From Glycine soja (Eukaryota > Streptophyta > Magnoliopsida > Fabales > Fabaceae), in assembly GCF_004193775.1 (NCBI RefSeq), contig NC_041002.1, positions 7,055,261-7,119,260 on the forward strand: a DNA stretch of 64,000 nucleotides. Reading direction: 5' to 3'. Below, in pieces: positions 22,060 to 33,900 of this stretch. The notes below the pieces were generated by a model, which was not told the DNA's origin, made no database searches, and saw only the letters and a program-made list of their open reading frames with translations. The first letter of the stretch is position 1. Each line of letters begins with the position of its first letter. A program made the position numbers and the translations under genes.

Positions 22060-25000
22060 TTAGTTAGAAAAGTAATATTCAACTAAACAATAGTTGAACT
22101 TCTCATAGGGTAAAACTTTTGTGAGCATGTTTGCAACATTCTCACTAGTAGATATCTTCTTAATAGCAATAGCTTTACTATTGATCATATCTTGAATGAA
22201 GTGATACTTGACATTCACATGCTTTGTTTTGTTATGATACACTTGGTTTTTGTTCAAACTCACTGCACTTTGACTATCATAGTGTACTACAGTGATTTAT
22301 GGCTCTTTCACTTGAAGTAGTTTTGAAATCAAGCCTCTTAACCATAGTGCTTCCTTTAAAGCTTCACTAGTTACTATGTATTCAACTTCAGTAGTGGATA
22401 AGGCCACTATTGATTGCAAATTAGCCCTCAAACTGACTAAGTTTCCAAACACCTTGAAAGCATAACCACATATCCTTCAGTAATAGGAACTTCACCTTGA
22501 TTAACATATTTCAGTCCAACATCAATGGTCTCAGATATGTACCTCAAAACCCATTTAGCAGCCTCCCAATGCCTTTTGTCTGGATTTGCCATAAATCTGC
22601 TTACCACACTCATAGAGTATGACAAATCTGGCGTATAACAAACCATGGAGTACATGATACTTCCAACAACACTAGCATATGACACTTTCTGCATATAGGC
22701 TATGTCTTCATCAAACTTTGATTCTTGTTCCTCAGACAACTTAAAGTGTTGTGCTAGGGGAGTGGTAAGTGACTTTGCTCCCTTTAAATTGAATCTTTCC
22801 AAGACCTTTTCGAGGTACTATACCTGAGATAGGTACAACACTTTTTCCTTCTTATTCATGGTTATTTCTATACCAAGAATCTTCTTAGCATGTCCAAGAT
22901 CTTTCATCTCAAACTCTAGATTTAACAATCTCTTAACTCTAGCAATTTTAATCATGCTTTGGCTGTCCAATAACATATCATCAACATAGAGTAACAAGTA
23001 AATTGGTTTCCCATTCTTGTGACATTTTCAGTACACACAACAATCATAAGCACTCCTAGAGAATCCAATTTTAATCATATAATCATCAAAACGCCTATAC
23101 CACATCCTAGGAGACTGTTTAAGACCATATAAGGACCGATTAAACAAACATACCTTTTGTTCATCACCCTTTTTGACAAAACCAGTAGGTTGCTTCATTA
23201 AATGGTCTCATCTAGCTTTCCATGCAAAAAAAACTGTTTTGACATCCATCTGCTTAAGCTCTATATCAAAATGAACTACCATAGCAAGAAGAACTCTTAT
23301 TGAACTATGCTTTACCATAGATGTTAACATTTCTGCAAAATCTACTCCTTCCTTTTGAGTAAACCCACGAGCTACTAGCCTAGCTTTGAACCTTGCACTT
23401 TGAACTCCTTCAACACCTTCTTTCCTCTTGAATAGCCATCTGCATCCAACAATTAACTGCCCTTTAGGATAATCCACAAGTGTCCAGGTTTGATTATGTT
23501 CTAAAGAAGCCATTTTTTCTTCCATAGCTTCAATCCATTTTGAATTGTCCTTGCTACTTATGGTCTCATCATAGGAATGAGGTTCCTCCTAATCTTCAAT
23601 CTCCTTTCCAACTATTAAATCATAAGAGATCAGATCTGCATGACCATATCTTTCAAGAGGTTTGGTTGTCCTACTTTCCCTGTCACTAGCCAACCAATAA
23701 TCCTGAGCTACTTTTTCATTTGCTTGTCCAGGTGCAGGGACACACTTGTTTCTTGCCCCAATTGATTCCTCATAAGTCTGAGTAGTCAGACTCTCTTCAG
23801 ACTTCACCGGAACCTGTGAACTCTGACTTCCACTAGACTTGAATGGCATAATTAAATTTTCCATTTGTAGTTCATTAAACATTACACCTCTACTGATGAT
23901 GCACTTCTTGTGTCCAGGTTCCAAACACCATAGCTTGTATCCCTTTCCTTATGGATAGCTTATGAAGATACACTTCAAGGCCCTTAGTTCCAACTTATCC
24001 TGCTTTAGATGAGCATAAGCAATACAACCAAATGTCTTCAACTCACTATAATTAGCTTTCATGCCACTACAAGCTTCCTGTGGGGTTTTAAAGCCCATGA
24101 CAGTTGATGGACTTTTGTTTATGCAATACACAACAATGCTTATAGCCTTTGCCCAAAAGGACTTTGGCAGACCAACATGATTTAACATACACTTAACTCT
24201 TTCAAGTATGGTTTTGTTGAACCTTTCCACCAAGCCATTTTGTTGTGGTGTCCCTTTCATAGTTAAGTGCCTAGCAATAATATTCTATTTGCATAAGGTT
24301 TTAAACCTTTCATCACATAATTCAAGTCCATTATTTGTCCTTAATTTCTTCACCTTTCTTCCTGTTTGAGTTTCAACTAAAATTTTCCATTCTTCAAACA
24401 CTTTGACAACTTCATTCTTGTGTTTTAGAAAGAAAACCCAAACCTTTCTAGAGAAGTCATCTACTAAGGATAAAAAATACATTGCCCCTCCATGTGACTC
24501 GGTTCTTGATGGTCCTCATAGATCTATATGCACATAATCAAGAGCTTCATTGCCGGAATAAGTGCTGGTGGGAAATTTTTGCCTCTTTGCCTTGCTCAGC
24601 ACACAATGCTCACAAAACTTTAGTGGCTCAATCCTGCCTTGCCCTAAAACACCTTGTTGTGCTAACTCATCCAGCCCTTTCTGACTGATATGTGCCAACC
24701 TGTGGTGCCATAACTGTGTGTTGTCATCAATTACAATATTTGCAGAATCAACAAATAATTGTTTGTCCAACCAAGGAATACAATCCATTCTTCCTTACTC
24801 CTCTCATGATCAAATTCTTCCCCTTATAGATTTCAAGGCTACCACGACCACACTTGTAGCCATGACCCTTCTTGTCCAATATGCCTAAGGAAATCAGATT
24901 TTTCTTCAATTCTAGAACATGTCTCACATCTTCTAACACTCTCTCTATTCCATTGTGCATTTTAATTCTTAATGAACCAATCCCAATAACCTTACAAGAC

Positions 25001-25891
25001 TTGTTATTTCCTAGTAGTACAATACCACCATCTATTTGCTTGTAACTTTCAAACCAACCTTTATTGGGGCATATGTGGAATGAGCACCCTGAATCCAAGA
25101 TCCATTCCTTTTGAGAATCCTTTTCTGATACAGCAAGAACCTCTACATTGTCATATCCTTCTTGAGTCATAGCCATATTTGCATTGTGCTTGTTCCACTC
25201 ATTGAACCTTGACTTGTTTGGGCAGTCTTTCTTGAAGTGTCCCTCTTTGTCGCAGAGGAAACATTTCTTCTTCTTATTTTTATACTTTGATTTCTTATTC
25301 TTGAAATCCTTCTTTTGATTCTTTTTACTTGCAATGAGCCCTTCAACAATATTTTCCTTCTTGGAGTCATTCTCCTTTTGATTTTCTTTTGAATTCAACA
25401 CAGCCTTGACCTCATCCATTGATAGAATGATGTTTGGGAAGAAAACTCAATAGAATGGTGGCTTGATCTTCATCATTTATCTTTACGTCAATGCTCTTAA
25501 GGTCCAAGATGATCATATTGAAATCATCCAGATGTTTCATCAAGGGCTTGTCATCCTCCATCAGCAAAGCATACAAACATTTCTTGAGATATAATTTGTT
25601 TGCCAGGGACTTCTTCAAGTACAAATCCTCTAGCTTATCCCAAACCGCCTTGGCAAACTTTTCTTTAGCCTTTTCCCAAAGCACTTCATCTCCAAGACTG
25701 AGTAAGATTGCACTGTGAGCCTTCTTTGTCACATTTGCATGTCTCTTCTCTTCTATCTTTGCGATTGCTTCCTTTAAAAGTGCTGCATCCAAGCCTTGAT
25801 GAAAGAGCAATGGATTCATCTTCACCCGCCATAGGCTAAAATCATCTATTCCACCAACAAATTTTTCTATCTCCATTCTTGCAAGAGCCAT
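22060..25891 (-). pseudogene. Copia gag-pol polyprotein relic
   Basis: Gag starts at 25891 with MALARMEIEKFVGG and runs to a stop at 25412. Then follow a CCHC zinc knuckle (CFLCDKEGHFKKDC, about 25230-25270) and a protease with WILDSGCSFHICP, where the family usually has DSGAS or DSGCS. The pre-integrase zinc region is LWHHRLAHIS...CEHC. The integrase has VDDFSRKVWVFFLK and, later, TPQQNGLVERFNKT. The RT has WLFKRK, KARLVARGFTQ, LYGLKQSPRMWY and YVDDMLL (the YVDD catalytic box). RNase H has VSYASVVGSIMY and a degraded ALSTTEVEYI segment. Several stops and frameshifts, including one after gag, make it non-functional. Confidence 0.9.
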
Positions 25892-25949
25892 GGTTTTCTT
25901 CCTTCTTTTCTCTTAGGATCTCAACTCAGCTATTGATACCACTTGAATT

Positions 25950-26129
25950 TGTTGTGAAAACAAAAAATTGGGAACAAAATGGAGCTATCTTCTTTTATTA
26001 ACAAAAAAACATAACTTATATACATGTGATAACATGCCTTTTGTTATTAACAAAATAACAGAAAAATAACTACCTAAGACTGTCAACTAACCCCCCAACT
26101 AACCAACTAATATTAGACCACATACAACA
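25950..26129 (-). repeat. Copia 5' LTR (180 bp)
   Basis: Pairs with 21870-22038. It is very short for a copia LTR, which fits small plant copia lineages. The PBS-like sequence follows about 8 bp inside. Confidence 0.85.
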
Positions 26130-26720
26130 CAAACAGGTGCCAATCATTTTCTATGTTGGTGGAGAAAAATGGGCAGTGTGTTGGGCATTCAATTCCATGC
26201 TTGATAAGCCTTTTCCTTGTTGGTAAATAACCTCTTAAGAATCTCCAAACAAAATGCTTTCTTTTTGGTGATTTCTTGAGCTTCCAAATAGTCATCCATG
26301 GTCCAGGAACTTTCAAGTGGTCATTATCAATGATGTTATTCATAATAGCATGATAGAAACTTTTAATATTGTAAGAACCATTGTTATTGTACCTCCAAAT
26401 TAACTCATCCTCTGCATGAATGTTGAAGAGTGGCATTTGCTAAATTCAGTTGGAGTTTACAGCATCAAAAAATGTGTCAACAAGATCTATGTTCCAAGCA
26501 TTTTTCTCGTGTTCAATAAGGTCACCCATATTTAGATCTTCAAGACTAGATATAAGAGGAGATGTGATGCATTGGTGTCCTTGGGAAGATGACACAACTG
26601 GTTCCAAACTTTGACAGAGAAGTCATTTCCAAGTCTTCATTTCATACCTTCCTTCACCACTACTCGTGAAGCATTGATACTATGTAAAACAAAACTTGGA
26701 TTATGTCTAAGAGGAGCATC
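26113..26720 (-). pseudogene. LINE ORF2, zinc-binding region (zf-RVT)
   Basis: The open stretch 26113-26436 contains LIWRYNNNGSYNIKSFYH, FVWRFLRGYLPTRKRLIKHG and CPFFSTNIENDWHLF. In plant LINEs this is the zf-RVT segment; the second Cys of the usual CPFC is Phe. The upstream part, to about 26720, is in broken frames. The last residues before 26129 run into the copia LTR. Confidence 0.8.
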
Positions 26721-27059
26721 CAATTTTTTTTGATGGAAAATATTTAGCTTTGAAAACCTTAGAAACAATAGTATCATGGTTGGTCATCAGTTTCCAACCT
26801 TACTTCCTTAGCATGGCAAGATTAAAAGCATGAAAGTGCCTAAAATTCGTACCTCCCTGATTTTTTTTCATTGTTAATTTTCCCAATCTAACCAATGCAT
26901 TCCTCTTGTTGATTGCTTTTTATTTTCCCACCAAAAAGAAATCATTATGTTATCTAATTCATTTTGTATAGTGGAAGGAAACAAAAAAAAAAAAAAACTC
27001 ATGCAATAAGTAGGGATGGATTGAGTAGCTGACTTTATGAGAATTTCTTTACCAGCCTT

Positions 27060-27558
27060 TGAAAGAAATTTAGTGGACCAGTGATTGATGTGATTCTAGA
27101 GTCTGTCTTTGAGGTATCCAAAAATAGTTTTTTTCTTTCTTCCAATGTTAGATGGTAGCCCGAAGTATCTACCTGATCCAATCATTTCTGAAACTCCCAA
27201 AGAAGAAGATATTTCATGCCTTACATTTGTGGGAGTGTTGGAATTGAAGAAACTTTTAGATTTATGGAGATTGATCATTTGGCCTGATGCTTGCCTATAA
27301 GAATCCAAAATGTTCTTTAGAATATTTGTTTCTCCTTCATCTGCCTAGCAAAAAAGAAAATAGTCGTCAACAAATAATAGGTGTGAGAGGATAGAAGATC
27401 CTCTGCACACCTTCACTCCATGGATTTCACCTTTCCTCTAACGATATTTTAGAAGTGATGAGAGTCCCTCAATGCAAAGAATAAAAAGGTAAGGTGATAG
27501 TTTGTCGCCTTGCCTTAAACCTCTCCCTGGAGATATGTGCCCAACTAAATCACCATTT
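27060..27558 (-). pseudogene. LINE ORF2, reverse transcriptase fragment
   Basis: The minus strand gives [20 protein letters not shown], a LINE RT signature, then LLFVDDYFLF. This corresponds to the F/YADD catalytic box, with Val in place of Ala. Next are YRQASGQMINLHKS and GRYFGLPSNIGRKK, typical of plant L1. An in-frame stop interrupts SLLKYR. The upstream half of the RT is missing because the sequence at 27559 switches to another repeat. Confidence 0.8.
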
Positions 27559-28720
27559 TGTTAGAATAACCAAAAATCTAGAAAGGGGAGGGGGGTGAAT
27601 ATATTCTTTTCAAAATATTTACCTAATCGTTATTTAAATTCAATTAAACCATACCCTTCATTGTAATCAAGGTTTTCTCAAAAAATTGTTATGAAAAATT
27701 TTCAATCAATGAAAACAATTAATACACAAACAAATGAAAAACAAAGTTTTATGTCCCTTTCATATCAATTCCATTATCAAGATTGATAAACAAAATAAAG
27801 GTTTAGAGAAAGAGAGAATCACACTTAGAATTTATACTGGTTTAGTCCTCAAGAGGACTTACATTCAATTGTTCTAAGACCCCTTAGAACTTCCACTAAT
27901 AGAGAACCAAGTACAAAACCATGCACATGCAATTCCCTAAAATTCTACTCTTCCCTTGAACCCTACAAGAAAAGGATTAGAAGTTGAAACCCTATCAACT
28001 AACACAAACCGTTGATAACCCTAATCAAGATCAAAATTTAGAAAGTAATCGAAATTAGATTGAATACACCTTGATGTGCATATCACAACATCTTCAAGCT
28101 TTTCCTTTGATTATCAAACCATCATGAAGAATGAATGAATCTTGATCAACATGAATCCCTTGTGGAAATGCATAATACCCTTAGATGATTCTTAGAATGT
28201 GTTTTCTAAAAGATAAGATCGAATCAAGAGTCACTAATGATTTAATCGATTATCAAATGTGGTATTTATAATTTTAACAGATAAAACTGATTTAATCGAT
28301 TATCAAATGTCGTAATTGATTAATTCATTAATCGATTATCAAATGTGGTAATCGCTTAATTCATTCGAATCCCTCTTTGTTCTACATTTCCAGAAACATG
28401 GTAATCGATTACAGATTGTGGTAATTGATTATCTCATTTCAGAAAGAGCTTCTCAAGTTTTTTATGGTTAAGAAATGAATTTTCAAATGTGGTAATTGAT
28501 TATTTCAACACATGAAGAACTCTAAAAGTTTCCAGACAGTCTAATCAATTACTAAATGTGGTAGTCGATTATCTTGAGCCACAAAGACTTCATTCTAGCT
28601 TATGTAATTGATTAATTAAAATGGTAATCGATTCATTTGATAATTCTTGCCAAATTTCAAGAGAAGTGAATTTTGTTCCTTGTAGTAACAGTTTGTAATT
28701 GATTACTTGGTAATTGATTC
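27559..28720. mobile_element. ATCGATTA-rich interspersed repeat (LTR-like) inserted in the LINE
   Basis: It starts at 27559 with TGTTAGAATAACC followed by a G-run and GGTGAAT, as in many soybean LTRs. From 28243 on it carries about a dozen copies or near-copies of TAATCGATTA. The right end, near 28720, is not sharply defined. The LINE parts on its two sides are not adjacent in a normal RT, so the insertion is linked to a deletion of very roughly 200 codons. No coding sequence. Confidence 0.5.
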
Positions 28721-29200
28721 TTAGCTTGAAACAAATTATTGAAATAAGTAGTTACATCAGGCAGATCCTTGAGGTTATGGACCAAAGTTCCATCCTCATG
28801 AGTGAGAGAAGAAATGATATTTGTGGTTTTCCAAACACTTGCTGATTTGTAAAATTTTTGAATTGATATCTCCATCTTTTGGTCATAGAACTTTTGCCCC
28901 TGACACCAATATGACTACTCTTGAGATATAAGGATTTTTAGCTTTCTTGGATCTTTGGAAAAAACGTAAAACATCATTAGAATCATGTGATTGGCGGATA
29001 ACATCAAGCTTATGTCTACAAACTTCAATTTGGTCTTTGTATTGCCTTCTTAGAGCTCTACTCCAATTGTTCATCTCTTTGGTGCAACGATTTATTTTTG
29101 AAATAATATCATTAGATCAGGTTCTAAGAGCCAAAAATTTTCAAACCTGAATTTTTTCCTGAAAAACATTTTTTTAATGTGTCTAGGTGGAGGAGAATTA
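28721..29200 (-). pseudogene. LINE ORF2, segment between endonuclease and reverse transcriptase
   Basis: The translation of 28883-29074 (minus) gives NNWSRALRRQYKDQIEVCRHKL and FFQRSKKAKN. The stretch 28730-28875 gives ASVWKTTNIISSLTHEDGTLV and TYFNNLFQA. In plant LINEs these are the lysine-rich linker and the pre-RT 'YFxxLF' motif. Stops and frameshifts are present. The endonuclease domain is absent. Confidence 0.65.
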
Positions 29201-29220
29201 TTTTGTATTGCTTTGGAACA

Positions 29221-30921
29221 AAAAAAAAAGCAAAAATTACTGCTTAGCATACTTCCCTGTTCTCACCTACTTGCATGCCTTCATTTTTGGGTACCGCATT
29301 GCCTCTATACAAGACCATCTTAAACACATCGACCTGTGAAATGTGAATATATGCAGGGGGGAAATGCTAACAATCAATAGCAAATATAACACATTTTTTA
29401 AAACTTTTTACCCATCTTTACCAAGCTCAAGTTGCCTAGCGTATTTAATTTAATATTGGTCACCATAATAATGAAGATATCGACTACCTCCATTCCTATA
29501 TATCAGATCCTTTCAATTTATTTACACCCTTTAAGAAAAATGATTAATTTGATTAATCACATTAAATTTATCAATAATTTTTATTACTCTTCCAAGATAA
29601 TGCTTCATTTCTCTCTTCATATAATTGCTTTTCACCTAATTAACTAATGTGACTTCTTTTATCCTCCAATCCTAATAAGAGAGAGTGTAATTAATTAAAG
29701 ATATTATAAAAAACAAATAATTAATGCATCAAACAATTAGAAGATATTTTTATAAAAATAGACAAACAATAAAGCAAAACAGGTCTTATATATAGGACAC
29801 AGGTAGCATAATTAAATTATCAATTATTAGATATATCTTAGATCTTATACTTATATAGTTGTTTTTGGTAGGAAAAAAACAATATTTTTAACTGGGAATT
29901 GGTTTGGTGACCGACCGAACACCCCCATAAAACTGGAGCATTTTAGAATCAGAGAGAACCGGTCAAACCGGTCTAAAACCAATGTTGAATCCGTCTTTTC
30001 AATTTTTTTATATACATTTTTATTTTTTTATTTAATCAAAAGTATTTTTTAGATAAATAAAAATACATACTTAAATATATCATAGCATAAATTATTTTGT
30101 CAATTATGATTAATTTTATCTTATGAAACATATAATTTAATCATTTATAATTTTTTAGATCCTAATTTTTTATATTCATTAGTTTATTACTTAAAATATC
30201 ATATAATATTAGCAAATATAACCAGTTCAACTATAGTTGAACCATTGAACTTTGAATCAATATCTTCACCCATTTAATCACTAGTCTCATTTTAAAAAAC
30301 ATTGAAAAAAAGTGATAAAATGGAGAGACATCGCAGTACCATAAGGAAAGTGGCAATAACACGCTGAAACTATCAACAAATGTCCACTTAGAAGATTACT
30401 AAACAAGTTTGAATCATAAGTATTTCTATCCAATTGCATTTACTCAATTAGGCACTAGGCACTAGGAGATCTGCTTGGAGAGAGTTGTCCACCAAGCAAG
30501 AAAGTGGCATAAAAGCTTTAAGGATTCAAATCCACACATAAAAAAAGGGGGAGTTTGTACGGAATTCTTAATCACTTGTCTCATCCCACATTGAATTGAT
30601 AATATCAACTGCATAATTGGGAGGCTGTGGACAATATGTCCTTGTTGAGCCTAAACACTTAGATAAGCATACCATCCATACATTAAGAGATGTTTTTAAG
30701 TGCGCTTATTTGTATACAAAGACAGTTATCCTTATTTTGTCTTGCTGTTTGACTTAAGCATTAAACTAGCTTCATAAATACTCACCCATCTCTAACCAGA
30801 AAAGCACCATTGTTGTCCAGTGTTAAGCTTTACAAAGTAGTCTAAGTGTCCCAGGCCATCCCTTACTGATAACTACAAATACCCTACCATGCATATTCTG
30901 TTTGGGTCATCTTTTCTTTGT
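29221..30921. other. AT-rich intergenic DNA
   Basis: No gene is seen. There is poly-A near 29220, AT-rich unstructured sequence to about 30300, and a short patch with ACCGGTCAAACCGGT at about 29960. The final part, to 30921, includes the probable 3' UTR of the minus-strand chorismate mutase gene. Confidence 0.4.
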
Positions 30922-33900
30922 TTAGTCAAGTCTTCTCAACAAGTACTCTACCTGCACTTCTTTTGTGAGAGGCATTACCCAATCTCCATAAAGATTTGCA
31001 ATCAAACTTGGCTTGATTTTATACACAGGAGTGGCTATATCGCCTGTTTCACCGATCTTCACCACCTGGCCATATTGTCTTGCCTTAATTTCTACCCTCT
31101 TCTTGACTAATTCCTCCACTGTTTCATATGTCAACAAATCCAGCAAAAGTTTCCTGTCCTGTGAAGCATGGATTAATGTAGCATCAGAAAATTAAGTATG
31201 GTATCTAGAATCACAATGGAAAATAAAATGAATCAGGTATGCAAAAGTTTACTTTCGCTTCAATGGCAGCTACATATTCAGAAGGGGCATCTTGAAACTT
31301 TGCCTCAGCAACAAATTTGCCATAGTGGATTCTTTTTGAGAGAGCCTGTAATGGTGCCGAAGCATTATAGCGAAAACTCGGAATTTGTACTGAACTACCG
31401 TTACATGATTATGATATCAAATGCTCAGAGAGTCAAGAATGGGAATTAAAGGACCACTCACTTGATGCTCTTACACTATTGAGTACAGTGAACTGTTATT
31501 AATTGTAAATTTCTTGTAAAGTTTATTAGCAGCTGTTCTTTAATCAACTTTAGAAAGTAGAGCTAGAATATTAAAAACTTAGCTAAATCATTTTGTTACT
31601 CAGGATACTTAATGGACCATGTTTCAGAAGTCAATGAGCTGAACGTTATATTAGTGTTTAGGTGCATATACTCTACATTCAGTACTAAGTGCAACAGAAG
31701 TGAGCTTCTTTTGCACACAAATTGATACTAATGGTTAAAACTGTCTAAGCACCATTAGATTTCAACTTTGGGATAAAAGATCCTTAGCAAGTTCTTGCTG
31801 AGGCTTGTGGCATGTGCGCAGCCTTAGAATCAACCTCCTCTCCCTCTACACTTTATTATTACCTAGAAAAAGATCCTTACAAATGAATTGAGTTTCTTAA
31901 GTGTACATGAAGGAAAGCATCTAAGATAAAAGAAATACTTACAATTAACAATATTATTATGATGTAATGCATGATGATGTGAAACAAAATACTATCCCAA
32001 CGGTCCTTTTTAGACTAATAGTAAGGTCAAGTGTTATTATAGTAATAGTATTACTAGAAAAATCCCAAACGCACAAATACATTAAGACTAATAACCCGAA
32101 CTAGATAAGAAAACAAATCAGGAAAAATAATATTAGAAAAATAACTCCTCAGTGCTTCCTCAATGACTAACTGATGTAATGTAAAATCATTCATAAGCCT
32201 TGGCCTTCCGCCATTGATAACATTGATTTCAGAACAGGGCAGGGTTAGCCTATGCATCATCCATGTTTCAAGCCAAAGGACTCGTGTGAGGGGACATGTT
32301 TAAGATGTAATATAAAATCATTCATTGCTCTTTTATGAGGGGGTGTGCTAGAAAAAAAACTAATCACCAAGGCACAACTTTACCGTTAGGCCAGGGTATT
32401 CTTAAAATTTAGGAGGAAGGCATGATGGTGTCTCACTTCAAGGCGAGAAAGCCCCCAGACTCAAAGAGAACTTATAAAGGTAGTTATATTTACCTCGCTC
32501 CAAAGAGATGAGAGAGAGCACGAATTTGTGACCTGTTATAGGCAAGACCCTTGCTCCACTAGACCAACCCCTTAGGAGGTGAGCTAGAAATGTAACAAAA
32601 AAAAGACATCCATGCTCCTTCACCTAACAACACAAGTTTTTATGGTATAGGGATTGATGTTTGTGAGAATTAGCATGAAGGGGAATGTTGAGAAAGTTAA
32701 ATATTATTATATAATTAGGATAATATTAATTTTTAAGTAGGTGCTCATGGACTTGTAGTAGGAAGGTGAAAGGTGTAAAGTGTAATTGTTTCCTGCTGGT
32801 CCAAGTTTTAGTATAAATGACGCGCTAAATTTATGATTTTGTATATAAACAATCTAAAACCTCTTTAGTGAGTTTATTGTAACTATCACACTTCAGCTTC
32901 TTATAGAGTTTTGAAAATAATAAAAAAGTATTCTATAACACAAGAAGCTTAATTAGTACCTGCAAGCAAAGAGTGTCGCAAACAGCAACAGATCCACAGT
33001 TATCATCATCTCCCGCTTTTACCAATCTTGGAAGGAGATCCTTCAAATACATATTCCAAATCTTATTGTTTATATTGATAGAATCAGCACAGTGATGCAG
33101 AACCTAGTATAATTACAAGGAACAATTGAAGGTAGATTAGTCAAAATATAATCAGAAATACAACGCATAAGCTAAAAAAGGAACACTATTTTCTTTTATT
33201 GACAGATAATCATTTAGTTAACTGAAGGAGTTACTATTAGGGAATAACTAAAATGTATGGACTATAGACAGGCATTGACAATCAAGTGGAAGAAAGTATG
33301 TTTTATAAAGTGGCTTGTATGTCCTCCATGGGCTAGGCTTGACATGCGACTTAATCCAAAAAACGCTCATGGTGCAGTGCACGCAAAGTTTGGTGAATCT
33401 TTAGCAATTTGACGGATTTTCTCTCGATTTGACCCATGACAGTAGGCCTATAATTCTTTGTAGATCAAATCAAGTTAAATTCTATGTCCATTTTTCTTCT
33501 CCCTATTTTACAATTTTATGACTTTATCTTTATGGACATATGAAAATATAATCGTAAACACAACATTTTCTTAGAGAAACAGATACAGGTATTGTTTCTT
33601 GAGTTTTGAGCACAGATGACTCACGTGTAACATATGGGCAACAAAACAATCAAGTATTCTTCATAACACAAAAAACTAAGTACACATGGCATTCCTATTG
33701 AAGCATTATAAGAATTTAATATTTTAAATTGAAGAGGTGATGCCCCCATTTTATACAGCAGCTGGTTCTCTCAAAATAAGAATTGAAGTTGCTTCACTTT
33801 TAAATGCGACATTAATATACTACATCCCTGGTGCAGCGGTAAAGTTGTGCCTTGGTGACTTGTTGGTCATGGGTTCGAATCCGGAAACAGCCTCTTTGCA

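Larger units (their letters stand above)
21870..26129 (-). mobile_element. Ty1/copia retrotransposon with both LTRs, degenerate
   Basis: The two LTRs are 21870-22038 (3') and 25950-26129 (5'). They share the ends TGTTGTATGTGG... and ...TTTTCACAACA on the minus strand. Just inside the 5' LTR is TGGTATCAATAGC (about 25930-25942), close to the initiator tRNA-Met primer-binding site. Just inside the 3' LTR is a purine-rich GATCAAGATGAAGAT tract. The polyprotein between them has copia order (protease, integrase, RT, RNase H). It sits inside a LINE. No clean 5-bp target duplication could be confirmed. Confidence 0.9.
21090..29220 (-). mobile_element. Degenerate LINE (L1-type non-LTR retrotransposon), split by two insertions
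   Basis: Reading on the minus strand from 29.2 kb to 21.1 kb gives parts of one L1-like ORF2. They are the pre-RT linker, a fragment of reverse transcriptase, the zinc-knuckle region and the RNase H tail, ending in an A-rich/T-rich end near 21090. A copia element (21870-26129) separates the zf-RVT segment from RNase H. A second repeat (27559 to about 28720) replaces the front half of the RT. All parts are broken by stops and frameshifts. Confidence 0.75.

Noticed and set aside
33824..33900. A functional tRNA gene
   Set aside because: A and B boxes are present, but no cloverleaf with matching acceptor stem forms, and the body and target duplication identify a SINE.
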